A DNA stretch of 64,000 nucleotides from assembly GCA_041391505.1 (NCBI GenBank), contig JAWKNW010000012.1:62001-126000 (forward strand), written 5' to 3'. Under the pieces are notes generated by a model. The model saw only the letters and a list, made by a program, of their open reading frames with translations. It was not told the DNA's origin and ran no database searches. Shown here in pieces: positions 25,956 through 33,750 of this stretch; the first letter of the stretch is position 1, and every line of letters starts with the position of its first letter. Both the position numbers and the translations under genes were made by a program. The DNA comes from Rhodothermales bacterium (GTDB lineage Bacteria > Bacteroidota > Rhodothermia > Rhodothermales > JAHQVL01).

Positions 25956-28604
25956 ATGCGCTCAAACCCGACCGCCGGCATGTACTTCCGCTGGGCATGG
26001 CGTCCGTATCAGGAGCGCGTTCTGGGTGTAGTCGATCGGCACCTCTCCGACCGCCGGCTACACCTGGTGGCGGCGCCGGGCGCCGGCAAGACGGTACTGG
26101 GCATCGAAATTTTTCGCCGGCTCGGGCACCCGGCCGTCGTGCTTTCGCCGACGCGCACGGTACGCGAACAGTGGATCGAACGATTGGCGGATTTTCTGCC
26201 GGAGCAGATGTCGGCAAGGCCTGATTGGGCGGGCAGCGATCTGCATACGCCGGGCTGGTTCACGTCGGTGACCTACCAGGCGCTCCACGTGCGGTATCGT
26301 GCGTCGGAGAATGCCACAGAATCCGGAGAGACAGAAAGGAGCCTGAAGGCGCCCGACGCGGCGGAGGTGGACGACGTTGCGGCACGGTTGCGATCCGCCG
26401 GCGTCCGCACGGTCATCCTCGACGAAGCGCATCATCTGCGCGCCGAATGGTGGCGGGTGCTCCGCCAGCTCTGCGACGCGCTCGAATCGCCCACGATCGT
26501 GGCCCTGACCGCTACTCCGCCCTACGATGTGAAAGGCAGGGAATGGAAGCGTTATGAAGCGCTCTGCGGTCCGATTGATGAGGAGATCGGCGTCCCGGAA
26601 CTGGTCAAAACCGGCTCACTTTGCCCGCATCAGGATCTCGTCTGGGCCGTGTTGCCCGAACAGGACGCGCGCGACCGCATAGGCCGGCACGAGGAAGCGG
26701 TCTACGCGACAGTCGACCGCCTGCTCCAGGATGAAACGTTGCGCGAGGTGATCCGCGCGCACCCGCTGCTGCACGCAGAAGAATTGGCCCCCGACACCGT
26801 GCTCGAACGACCGGAGCGCGCGATCGCGCTGATGGTCTACCTGCGCGCCTGCGGCGAACCCGCGCCCCGATGGTTGCTAGCGCTCTTTGGCGCGGACGAG
26901 GAAGACATGCCCGCGTTCGACCGTTACTGGGCTGGTGTGCTCCTTCAGCATGTCTTGTTCGAAATGGACGGTCAGGAGCCCGAACCCGTCGCCTCGTGGA
27001 AAGAGTCGATGATCGCCTCCCTTCGCGCGCGAGGGTTGATTCACGGCCGGCAGCTTCGGTTCGATGCGAGTCCGCTGATCGAGCGATCGCTTGGCCTCTC
27101 CGACGCGAAGGTGGACGCCTGCATCCGGATAAATCGAGAAGAGCGATCGGTCCGGGGCGCGGCGCTCCGTCAGGTGATCCTGACCGACTATATCCGATTT
27201 GGTGAGACCGAGCGCCTCGGGGCCTGGCCGGTTTTCGTGCGATTGCTGGAGGATGACGCCACGCATGCGAAGACATGCGCCCTGCTCACCGGTCAGTACG
27301 TTGCATTGCCCGGGCATCTGCTCCCCGCACTCGAGGCGTGGACGGGGCCGCTGGATGCGAAGCCGGCCGGACTGCCCGCGGATCATCTAGTCGTGCCGGC
27401 CGGGAAGGCAAACGATCGGACGGTCGCCGGCATGACGGATCTGCTGTTTCGGGGGCAAATTCATACCCTCGTGGGCACTCGTTCGCTGCTGGGCGAGGGT
27501 TGGAACGCGCCTGCGGTGAATTCGCTCGTTATTGCCAGCCATGCAGGGTCGTATGTCTATACCAATCAGATCCGCGGTCGCGCGATCCGCTCGGACGCCG
27601 GCACACCTGACAAGATGTCGAGCATCTGGCATCTGGTCGCGCTGGAGCCGGGTTCGCCCAGCGGGTACGCTGATTGGGATCGACTGGTGGACCGCTTTGA
27701 CGCGTTTGTCGGGTTGTCCGCTGCCGGGACGCGTATCGAAAGCGGATTCGAACGTCTAGCGGTTTCGCGCCCTGCGAGTTCGTCGGATGTGGCGGCATCG
27801 AATGCCGAGTCGGTCCGGCGCCTCCAGGCACTTGGCGACGAGCGCGCGCGTTGGGCCGCATCGATCGAAGGCGCTATCGAGGGCCGTGTAGGGCCGACGC
27901 TGGACATCCGCCGTACGCCGCCCAGCTTCCGCTCGTACCATTTCGCGCGGACGCTTCGATTCCTCGTGTATCTGAGTACCAGCGTTATCTGGACGGTCCT
28001 GAATTACGGATACGACCTTGCCCGCACCGTGCGTGTCTTCGCGGACATGCGCTGGGTATTGATCGGCGCCGGCCTGCTGGGAGTGGGCTTTTCGGCGCCG
28101 GCGCTATGGAAAGCCGCTCAGATCGCCTGGAAACACGCCCCGCTTGGAGGCACGCTCGGGCAGATGGCGCTGGCGCTTCAGCGGGCGCTCTCCGACGCCG
28201 GCGTATTCGAGACCCCCGCCGGCCAGCTGGCTGTCGAGGCGACCGAAATGTATCCCGGCGACTGGTCGGTTCGCCTCCTAGGCGGGACGTATTACGAACA
28301 GTCGCTGTTCACGGAAGCGCTGGCCGAGGTGCTGGACCCCATCCAGAATCCTCGCTACCTCCTCGTCCGGCGCGGCACGGGGGCGTGGAAAAGGCGAAAG
28401 GATTATCACGCCGTGCCGGCGGTGCTTGGCGCCAACCGCGCCGACGCTGAACAGTTTGCCCGGCACTGGCACGACCTCGTCGGGCCCGGCGAACTGGTCT
28501 ACCTGCGCAATCGCGCCGGCCGGCAGCACCTTCTCTACGCCCGTGCCGCCGCCCTGGCACGCGTCTTCGAACTGCCTGCGCAACGCCGCGACCGCTGGCA
28601 CTGA
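25956..28604 (+). CDS. SF2 (DEAD/DEAH-type) helicase with predicted transmembrane segments
   Basis: 882 aa; a second ATG eight codons in (MYFRWAWRPYQ) is an alternative start. RecA1: Walker A AAPGAGKT (39-46), DEAH box in VILDEAHH (156-159), motif III TATPP (185-189). RecA2: motif V LLGEGWNAP (511-519) and motif VI QIRGRAIR (538-545). About 240 residues of unassigned helical sequence lie between the two lobes. After the helicase core come two hydrophobic stretches (about 667-685, VYLSTSVIWTVLNYGY; about 699-715, WVLIGAGLLGVGFSAPAL), unusual for a helicase, then a ~140-residue basic C-terminal domain with DWSVRLLGGTYYEQSLF and VPAVLGANRADAEQFARHW. No nuclease domain is seen. It stands alone between feoA and a convergent envelope gene. 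Function unknown; I infer a membrane-associated nucleic-acid role. Confidence 0.82.
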   Translation: MRSNPTAGMYFRWAWRPYQERVLGVVDRHLSDRRLHLVAAPGAGKTVLGIEIFRRLGHPAVVLSPTRTVREQWIERLADFLPEQMSARPDWAGSDLHTPGWFTSVTYQALHVRYRASENATESGETERSLKAPDAAEVDDVAARLRSAGVRTVILDEAHHLRAEWWRVLRQLCDALESPTIVALTATPPYDVKGREWKRYEALCGPIDEEIGVPELVKTGSLCPHQDLVWAVLPEQDARDRIGRHEEAVYATVDRLLQDETLREVIRAHPLLHAEELAPDTVLERPERAIALMVYLRACGEPAPRWLLALFGADEEDMPAFDRYWAGVLLQHVLFEMDGQEPEPVASWKESMIASLRARGLIHGRQLRFDASPLIERSLGLSDAKVDACIRINREERSVRGAALRQVILTDYIRFGETERLGAWPVFVRLLEDDATHAKTCALLTGQYVALPGHLLPALEAWTGPLDAKPAGLPADHLVVPAGKANDRTVAGMTDLLFRGQIHTLVGTRSLLGEGWNAPAVNSLVIASHAGSYVYTNQIRGRAIRSDAGTPDKMSSIWHLVALEPGSPSGYADWDRLVDRFDAFVGLSAAGTRIESGFERLAVSRPASSSDVAASNAESVRRLQALGDERARWAASIEGAIEGRVGPTLDIRRTPPSFRSYHFARTLRFLVYLSTSVIWTVLNYGYDLARTVRVFADMRWVLIGAGLLGVGFSAPALWKAAQIAWKHAPLGGTLGQMALALQRALSDAGVFETPAGQLAVEATEMYPGDWSVRLLGGTYYEQSLFTEALAEVLDPIQNPRYLLVRRGTGAWKRRKDYHAVPAVLGANRADAEQFARHWHDLVGPGELVYLRNRAGRQHLLYARAAALARVFELPAQRRDRWH

Positions 28605-28622
28605 GAAGGGTCTAAGGTGGTA

Positions 28623-28728
28623 GGTTTGGGGTTCAAGGCGTGGAGCGATCGCATGCGCTCGATCGATTCGCCTTGGTCTATAATCCTTGGTCTATAATCC
28701 TTGATCTTTAATCTTTGAGCCTCAAACC
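28623..28728. repeat. Heptad-periodic imperfect inverted repeat between convergent genes
   Basis: Arms at 28623-28638 (GGTTTGGGGTTCAAGG) and 28713-28728 (complementary at 13 of 16 positions) flank three 14-bp direct units at 28671-28712 (CCTTGGTCTATAAT twice, then CCTTGATCTTTAAT). Arms and units all keep a 7-bp period. It separates the helicase stop from the stop of the convergent envelope gene and may act as a bidirectional terminator. Confidence 0.7.
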
Positions 28729-28733
28729 CCGCC

Positions 28734-30929
28734 TCACGGCAGCGCCAGGTTGAACGTCCCCCCGATCACCATGAAGCCGCGGCGTTCGAAGAGTGTCCCC
28801 TCGGCGGCTTTTGCCCCCGGTCCGAACAGGTTCCATCCCATGCCCAGCGTGAGGCGCTTGAAAAACGTGACGGAGCCCGTCATCCCGAAATCCACCACCC
28901 GGCTTTCGTAGCCGATGAAGAGGCCGCCGATGTTGAGGCCCAGGTCGTCCTTCTCGTCCAGCGCATAGGTGGCGCCGATGCCGACGCTGTTGAGCACCTG
29001 CACGTCGCCGTTGAACGAGACGCGGACGACGGAGGCGCCGGCGGTGACGTCCCACTTCTCGCGCGGCGACCGGACGACGCGCACCAGGTTGAAGTTCGTC
29101 GAGTCCTGCGGCGTGGTGAGGCCGACCTTCAGGATGTGTTCGGGCTCTACCTTGCCATCCAGGTTCACGAGCACGGTCTCCTGCATGCCCCGGGTGATCC
29201 GGTACTTCTGGGCGTGGAGGACCGTGTTGATGTTGTTGTCCCGCACCTCGAGACGGATGTCCTGCGCCTCGGCATCCGCCGGCAGCAGGTCGCCGCTGAG
29301 CGAGAACACGATCTGGCCGTTGGAAGGCGCCGAGAGGAAACCGTTCGACTCCGACCAGTAGGGCATGTCGCGCCGGGTCTTTTTATCGTATCCCCAGCGC
29401 ACATAGGTCGCCGGCTCGGCCCAGGTCACGATGCGGGCCGGGATGGTCTGGAACCGGATGTTGTCGCGGATGAGGTACAGTTCGATCGGCCCGGGCACGG
29501 CGTCGGTGCTCGCGCGAAGGGTGATTTCCAGCGTTTCGTCGGTCAGCACCGTGTTGCCGCGGATCACGCCGGCGTCGGAGACGACGGTCGACTCGGTCAG
29601 GTACCGGCCCGAAAGCGCGATCTTCCGCTGCTCGCCCGGCCGGATGACGATGGGCTTGCGCTCGGCGATGCGGGGCGACAGGTAGACGTCGAGCACGCCG
29701 GACCATTCCCGGAAGCCGTCAGCCGAGCGGATGGTGAAAAACCGTTCCAGCCGGCCGGACACGTCGTAGGCGCCTTCGTCCTCGGGCAGGTTCAGCTCCG
29801 CCTGGATCACGCCGGCGCTCCGCGGCTGGAGCGGCATCGGATCGAGTCCCTCCACCTGCAGGATGTAGCGCTCGCGGATATCGAACGGCCGCTCGCTCTC
29901 GGAGCGGAACTCGACGCGTTGTTTCTGGCCGAAGTACAGCTTGCCGGATCGGCTGCGCACGGTGGCCTTCGCCGGCTGGACGTCCCGCGAGACCGTGGCC
30001 TCGCGCTCGGCGATCTGTCCGTCCATGTTCTCCACCACCACCGTCAGCCGCTCGGTGCCGCTCGGGATGCGCGCATCGAACTGGATCATGTCCGGCTGGA
30101 CGGTCGGGCGGCTCACGTCGTCGAGCGGGCGTTCTTTCAGGTAGGCGCGCGCGCCGTCGGCGAACCCGTCGCCCAGGACCGTGATGCGTTCGCGGGTGTT
30201 GCCGGCCTGGAAACGCGCCGGCTGGATCGCGGCGATGCGCGGCGGCCGGGCGCGGACGGGCAGCTCGCGCTCGTAAAGCGTGGGGGTAAACGGATGGACG
30301 ACGTCGAACCGCAACGGCCTCGCGTGCGGTCTCGGGTTTTGCATGTGGACGTGGACGACGAGGCTGTCCGACCGGTCTTCCCATGTCACGCGTTCCATCG
30401 TGAAGGCCGAGTCCTCGAAGACGATCCGCGTCCCCCTGTAGAAATGGTCGCCGGCCAGCATCAGATCGAAATCCGTGAGATCGCGCAACCGGAGATCGAG
30501 CGTGTCTTCCACCGCATGGTTGGCCCGGACATGGACGCGCCGCACCGTGGGCCGCGCCCCGAGCACGGTGAGCTGGCCCTCCCGGATGGGCTGGTCGGCC
30601 GCGCCGGTGAAGAGGAAAAACGGATGCCGGCCGAGCGCGCGCAGGTTGCCGGTGGCAACCACCGTGAACTGGAGCCGGTCCGGACCGAGCCGGCGGATGT
30701 CTTCGATCTGCAGCTCCGACGAGTCGGGGAGAAAAATCCGGCTGTTTTCGGTCAGCGAGCCGCGCACGTCGAGCAGCGTGACCTCGTACCGGCAGGGCGA
30801 GCCGGGGGTGTGCGTCAGGGCATCCGGAATGAGGATGAGGTCGCGCCCGGATTGGGCCTGCGCGACGCCGGCGACGAGCAGCGCCAGGAGGATGGGGAGC
30901 CGTTTCAAGATATCGTGCAAAAAGGTCAT
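28734..30929 (-). CDS. Large secreted envelope protein with IPT/TIG-like domains
   Basis: 731 aa from the ATG at 30929 (MTFLHDILKRLPILLALLVAGVAQAQ signal); the long upstream extension is low-complexity and overlaps the divergent gene. The middle has IPT/TIG-like strands (PPRIAAIQPARFQAGNTRERITVLGDGFADGARAYL; ITLRASTDAVPGPIELYLI). The last ~100 residues alternate like an outer-membrane barrel (VSFNGDVQVLNSVGIGATYALDEKDDLGLNIGGLFIGY, TLGMGWNLFGPG, FMVIGGTFNLALP). Probably a surface or outer-membrane structural protein; no enzyme motif. Confidence 0.65.
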   Translation of the reverse strand: MTFLHDILKRLPILLALLVAGVAQAQSGRDLILIPDALTHTPGSPCRYEVTLLDVRGSLTENSRIFLPDSSELQIEDIRRLGPDRLQFTVVATGNLRALGRHPFFLFTGAADQPIREGQLTVLGARPTVRRVHVRANHAVEDTLDLRLRDLTDFDLMLAGDHFYRGTRIVFEDSAFTMERVTWEDRSDSLVVHVHMQNPRPHARPLRFDVVHPFTPTLYERELPVRARPPRIAAIQPARFQAGNTRERITVLGDGFADGARAYLKERPLDDVSRPTVQPDMIQFDARIPSGTERLTVVVENMDGQIAEREATVSRDVQPAKATVRSRSGKLYFGQKQRVEFRSESERPFDIRERYILQVEGLDPMPLQPRSAGVIQAELNLPEDEGAYDVSGRLERFFTIRSADGFREWSGVLDVYLSPRIAERKPIVIRPGEQRKIALSGRYLTESTVVSDAGVIRGNTVLTDETLEITLRASTDAVPGPIELYLIRDNIRFQTIPARIVTWAEPATYVRWGYDKKTRRDMPYWSESNGFLSAPSNGQIVFSLSGDLLPADAEAQDIRLEVRDNNINTVLHAQKYRITRGMQETVLVNLDGKVEPEHILKVGLTTPQDSTNFNLVRVVRSPREKWDVTAGASVVRVSFNGDVQVLNSVGIGATYALDEKDDLGLNIGGLFIGYESRVVDFGMTGSVTFFKRLTLGMGWNLFGPGAKAAEGTLFERRGFMVIGGTFNLALP

Positions 30930-31308
30930 CGGGTGGAGATGCGTAAATATATAAAGGTCTTCCCGGAGGGGCGAGTCCTCGGAAGCGAGGGAGGGCCGGG
31001 ATGTGAGGATTTGGGGGAAGATGAAGAAAGTTTGCCGGCGGGCTGTCGGGTTCTGAACGCCGCTTGCGCATCGTTTAGTGTTCGGGATGCACCGGTCACG
31101 TGGTTCACCGGCATCCCGACCGGTCCGCCGAATCCGACAGGGTTCGGGTGGACGCACAGGAAACCCGTCGTCGTCGGTTTGACGGTGACGAGTACACGCC
31201 TGAGGGGGGCGTGTCCGGCGCAGGCGCCGTCGCTTGAGGAGGAAGCGGCGGCGCCGGCCGGGCGATCCGCCTCGCCCCGCCCCATCCCCATCCAGAACGG
31301 ATACGTCC
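30930..31308. other. Intergenic region between divergent genes
   Basis: 379 bp. An AT-rich stretch (TAAATATATAAAGG, about 30945-30958) just upstream of the minus-strand envelope gene may hold its -10 element. Nothing else recognised. Confidence 0.4.
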
Positions 31309-31866
31309 ATGATGTGCCTGTCTCCCCTTTCCGTAGCGCCGCCCGAGACGGATTTCGGCGCGCTCGTGCAGATGATCGATGAGCCGTTGAGCGATGTGCA
31401 TTACTGGTGCCTCAAGCATGAGGCGAGCGCGGATGACATCCAGAATCCGTACTTCTATCTGGGCGGCCCCATCCGGCTCACGTTCGGGAACGGCCGGCAG
31501 GTCTTCCTCGTGTGCGAAGAGCGGCCGAAAGGGCCCTCGCGCCATGTCGTCCTCGCGCGCCGGGAGCGGGAATGGCTCCCCGATTATTACCGCGACTTCA
31601 ACGCGACGGGTGCGCCGGTCTGGAAGCACATACTCGGCAGCCGGCTCCGGCAGATCGACGTGATGGGATGGAAGGGCGCCCCGAACGTCGCGGCGCTGAC
31701 GTTCGAACGCGGGACGGTGTACGTCGGGACCGGCTACGCCGGCACCTTCGGCGATGGCGACGACGTCATGGTCCGCGGCCACCATGCATTCTGGACGGCG
31801 CCCGAAGTGCAGAGCCTGCGCATCCTCGCCAGCCTGTACACGACGTCCTACCCGGTCGCAGCCTGA
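31309..31866 (+). CDS. Hypothetical protein
   Basis: 185 aa from the ATG at 31309, acidic N-terminal half, no signal peptide or membrane segment. Tryptophan- and tyrosine-rich (DVHYWCLKHEASADDIQNPYFYLGG, REREWLPDYYRDFNATGAPVW, GTVYVGTGYAGTFGDGDD). The composition suggests a compact cytoplasmic fold. I do not recognise a family. An SDR gene follows 56 bp downstream and may be co-transcribed. Confidence 0.55.
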   Translation: MMCLSPLSVAPPETDFGALVQMIDEPLSDVHYWCLKHEASADDIQNPYFYLGGPIRLTFGNGRQVFLVCEERPKGPSRHVVLARREREWLPDYYRDFNATGAPVWKHILGSRLRQIDVMGWKGAPNVAALTFERGTVYVGTGYAGTFGDGDDVMVRGHHAFWTAPEVQSLRILASLYTTSYPVAA

Positions 31867-31922
31867 GGAACGATCGAACGTTGAAACGTAAAATCGTTTC
31901 TCGTTCATCAACCTCGACTGGC

Positions 31923-32693
31923 ATGCGATTACAGAACAAAACCGCCCTGGTGACGGGTGGCGGCACGGGCATTGGGCGCGCCATCGCCGAGCGTTTCGTC
32001 GGCGAAGGCGCGCGTGTGGCGATCAGCGGGCGCCGGCAGGAACAGATCGACGAAACGGTCGCCGCGCTCCGCCGCGCCGGCGGCGACGCGATCGGCATCC
32101 AGGGAGACGTTTCGGTCGAGGCCGACGCCGCGCGGATGGTCGAGACCGTGATCGAGCACTGGGGCCGGCTCGACGTGCTCGTGAACAATGCGGCGACCAT
32201 CGTGAGCCGCACGCCCCTCGGCGACACCCCCGTCGAGGCCTGGGATCGCATGATGGACATCAACGTGCGCGGCGTCTTTCTGGTCTGCCGCGCGGCGCTG
32301 CCGGCGATGACGCAGGCCGGAGGCGGCGCGATCGTCAACATCGCCTCGGTGGCCGGCCACCGGGGACAACCCACCAACGCCGCGTACAGCACCACCAAGG
32401 GAGCCGTCCTGAATCTCACCCGGTCCCTCGCCGCCGATTACGGGCCGCACGGGGTACGGGTAAACTCCGTGTCGCCGGCGCTCGTCGAGACCGAGATGGC
32501 GCGAACCCGCCTGAAGCCGGGCGAGAGTTGGGACGAGCGCGCCGTCCGGGAATGGGTGCCCAACTACCCCATCGGGCGGCTTGGCAGGCCGGAGGATATC
32601 GCAAACGGCGTCCTGTTTCTGGCGTCCGACGAGGCGTCGTGGATTACGGGCATCGACCTGCTGATCGACGGCGGATACATGGCGAAACTATAG
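31923..32693 (+). CDS. Short-chain dehydrogenase/reductase (SDR)
   Basis: 256 aa classical SDR from the ATG at 31923. Cofactor motif TGGGTGIG (11-18), NNA at 88-90, catalytic Ser142 (NIASVAGHRG), Tyr155 and Lys159 (YSTTK), and the C-terminal GRLGRPEDIANGVLFLASDEASWITGIDLLIDGGY. The Arg-Arg after the second strand (SGRRQEQ) suggests a preference for NADP(H). Relatives include 3-oxoacyl-ACP reductases and sugar dehydrogenases; the substrate cannot be set from sequence. Confidence 0.93.
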   Translation: MRLQNKTALVTGGGTGIGRAIAERFVGEGARVAISGRRQEQIDETVAALRRAGGDAIGIQGDVSVEADAARMVETVIEHWGRLDVLVNNAATIVSRTPLGDTPVEAWDRMMDINVRGVFLVCRAALPAMTQAGGGAIVNIASVAGHRGQPTNAAYSTTKGAVLNLTRSLAADYGPHGVRVNSVSPALVETEMARTRLKPGESWDERAVREWVPNYPIGRLGRPEDIANGVLFLASDEASWITGIDLLIDGGYMAKL

Positions 32694-32704
32694 CGCGATG
32701 CGTT

Positions 32705-32913
32705 GTGCCCTACGATCCGACCAGGCATCGCAGGCGCTCTATCCGGTTGAAGGGCTATGATTACAGCCAGGCTGGAGCGTACTTTGCCACGGGCGGGTCT
32801 GGCAACGTAATTATTACGAACACATCATCCGACACGACGCCGCTATGGAACGCATCAGGCAGTACATCGCCGAGAATCCACTACGGTGGAAGCAGCGGAA
32901 CACGCACCGGTAG
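32705..32913 (+). pseudogene. Remnant of a REP-associated (Y1/IS200-like) transposase
   Basis: The first ~30 codons (from a GTG at 32705) give the family N-terminus YDPTRHRRRSIRLKGYDYSQAGAYF. The sequence then jumps, one frame over, to the family C-terminus QRNYYEHIIRHDAAMERIRQYI and AENPLRW, ending at TAG 32911. The central catalytic part (HUH and the active tyrosine, about 100 residues) is gone. This is an internally deleted, out-of-frame relic, 17 bp before the truC start. Confidence 0.85.
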
Positions 32914-32929
32914 CGGTCCGCCTACGCCC

Positions 32930-33649
32930 ATGGTCCTACCCGTGCTCTATCACGACGCGCATTACGTCGCGATCGACAAGCCCTCCGGGCTGCTCGTGCA
33001 CCGGACGTATCTCGACCAGCGCGAACGCCGTTTTGCGCTCCAGTGTCTGCGCGATCAACTCGGGCGCCTCGTCTACCCGATCCACCGGCTCGACAAGCCG
33101 GCATCCGGCGTGCTGCTTTTTGCCCTGCACCCGGAAGCCGCTCAGCGTATGACGTCGGCTTTCGCTGAAAAAGCGGTCGAAAAGCGGTACCTGGCCATCG
33201 TGCGCGGGCATCCGGACGACGCCGGCGTCATCGATCATCCCCTGAAGGCGCTGCGCGACAAACGCTTCGAGTCCCCGGTGGCGGCCGGGACGCCGCCGGC
33301 GCCCGCCCTCACCCGCTACCGCACCCTGGCGCGGAGCGAGTGCCCCTTCGCCATCAGCAAGTACCCGACCTCGCGCTACGCCCTCGTCGAGGCCGAGACA
33401 GAGACCGGGCGCTATCACCAGGTGCGCCGGCATTTCAACCACATCCACCACCCCCTCATCGGCGACCAGAAACACGGGGATTACCGGCACAACCGGTTCT
33501 TCCGGGAGCAACTCGGTTGCGACCGGCTGTTGCTGCACGCCGCGTGGATGCGCGTAGCCCATCCCTTCGAGGAACGAACGATCGAGGTGGCGGCCCCCAT
33601 GCCGGCGGACTTCGCGGCGATCGCCAGCCGGATCGGGTTGATCGCATAA
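32930..33649 (+). CDS. truC: tRNA pseudouridine synthase, TruC-like
   Basis: 239 aa from the ATG at 32930. The RluA-family catalytic Asp is Asp55 in HRLDKPASG. The C-terminal motif YHQVRRHFNHIHHPLIGDQKHGDYRHNRFF is the form seen in TruC, which makes pseudouridine-65 in certain tRNAs. The frame is open upstream through the transposase relic, but those residues belong to the relic. A strong hairpin follows directly after the stop. Confidence 0.88.
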   Translation: MVLPVLYHDAHYVAIDKPSGLLVHRTYLDQRERRFALQCLRDQLGRLVYPIHRLDKPASGVLLFALHPEAAQRMTSAFAEKAVEKRYLAIVRGHPDDAGVIDHPLKALRDKRFESPVAAGTPPAPALTRYRTLARSECPFAISKYPTSRYALVEAETETGRYHQVRRHFNHIHHPLIGDQKHGDYRHNRFFREQLGCDRLLLHAAWMRVAHPFEERTIEVAAPMPADFAAIASRIGLIA

Positions 33650-33684
33650 AAAAAGGGCGGACGCCGTCGGCGTCCGCCCCTTTT
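33650..33684. terminator. Rho-independent terminator, probably bidirectional
   Basis: A-run, GC-rich stem AAAAGGGCGGACGCC / GGCGTCCGCCCCTTTT with a 3-nt loop and one bulge, then TTTT. It starts right after the truC stop and lies 67 bp past the stop of the convergent T9SS protein, so it can serve both. Confidence 0.85.
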
Positions 33685-33750
33685 GATCAGGTCGCAGTTC
33701 GGTTAGAGACCCACCGAATGGCGTCTCGACTCCGTCCTCGCGGGATCTGA

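Noticed and set aside
31026..31310. N-terminal extension of the envelope protein to 31310
   Set aside because: It is Arg/Pro-rich, overlaps the divergent promoter region, and would bury the clear signal peptide that starts at 30929.
32528..33649. Single 373-aa protein covering the region before truC
   Set aside because: Its first part is the SDR gene in another frame plus the transposase relic; the conserved pseudouridine synthase starts at 32930.
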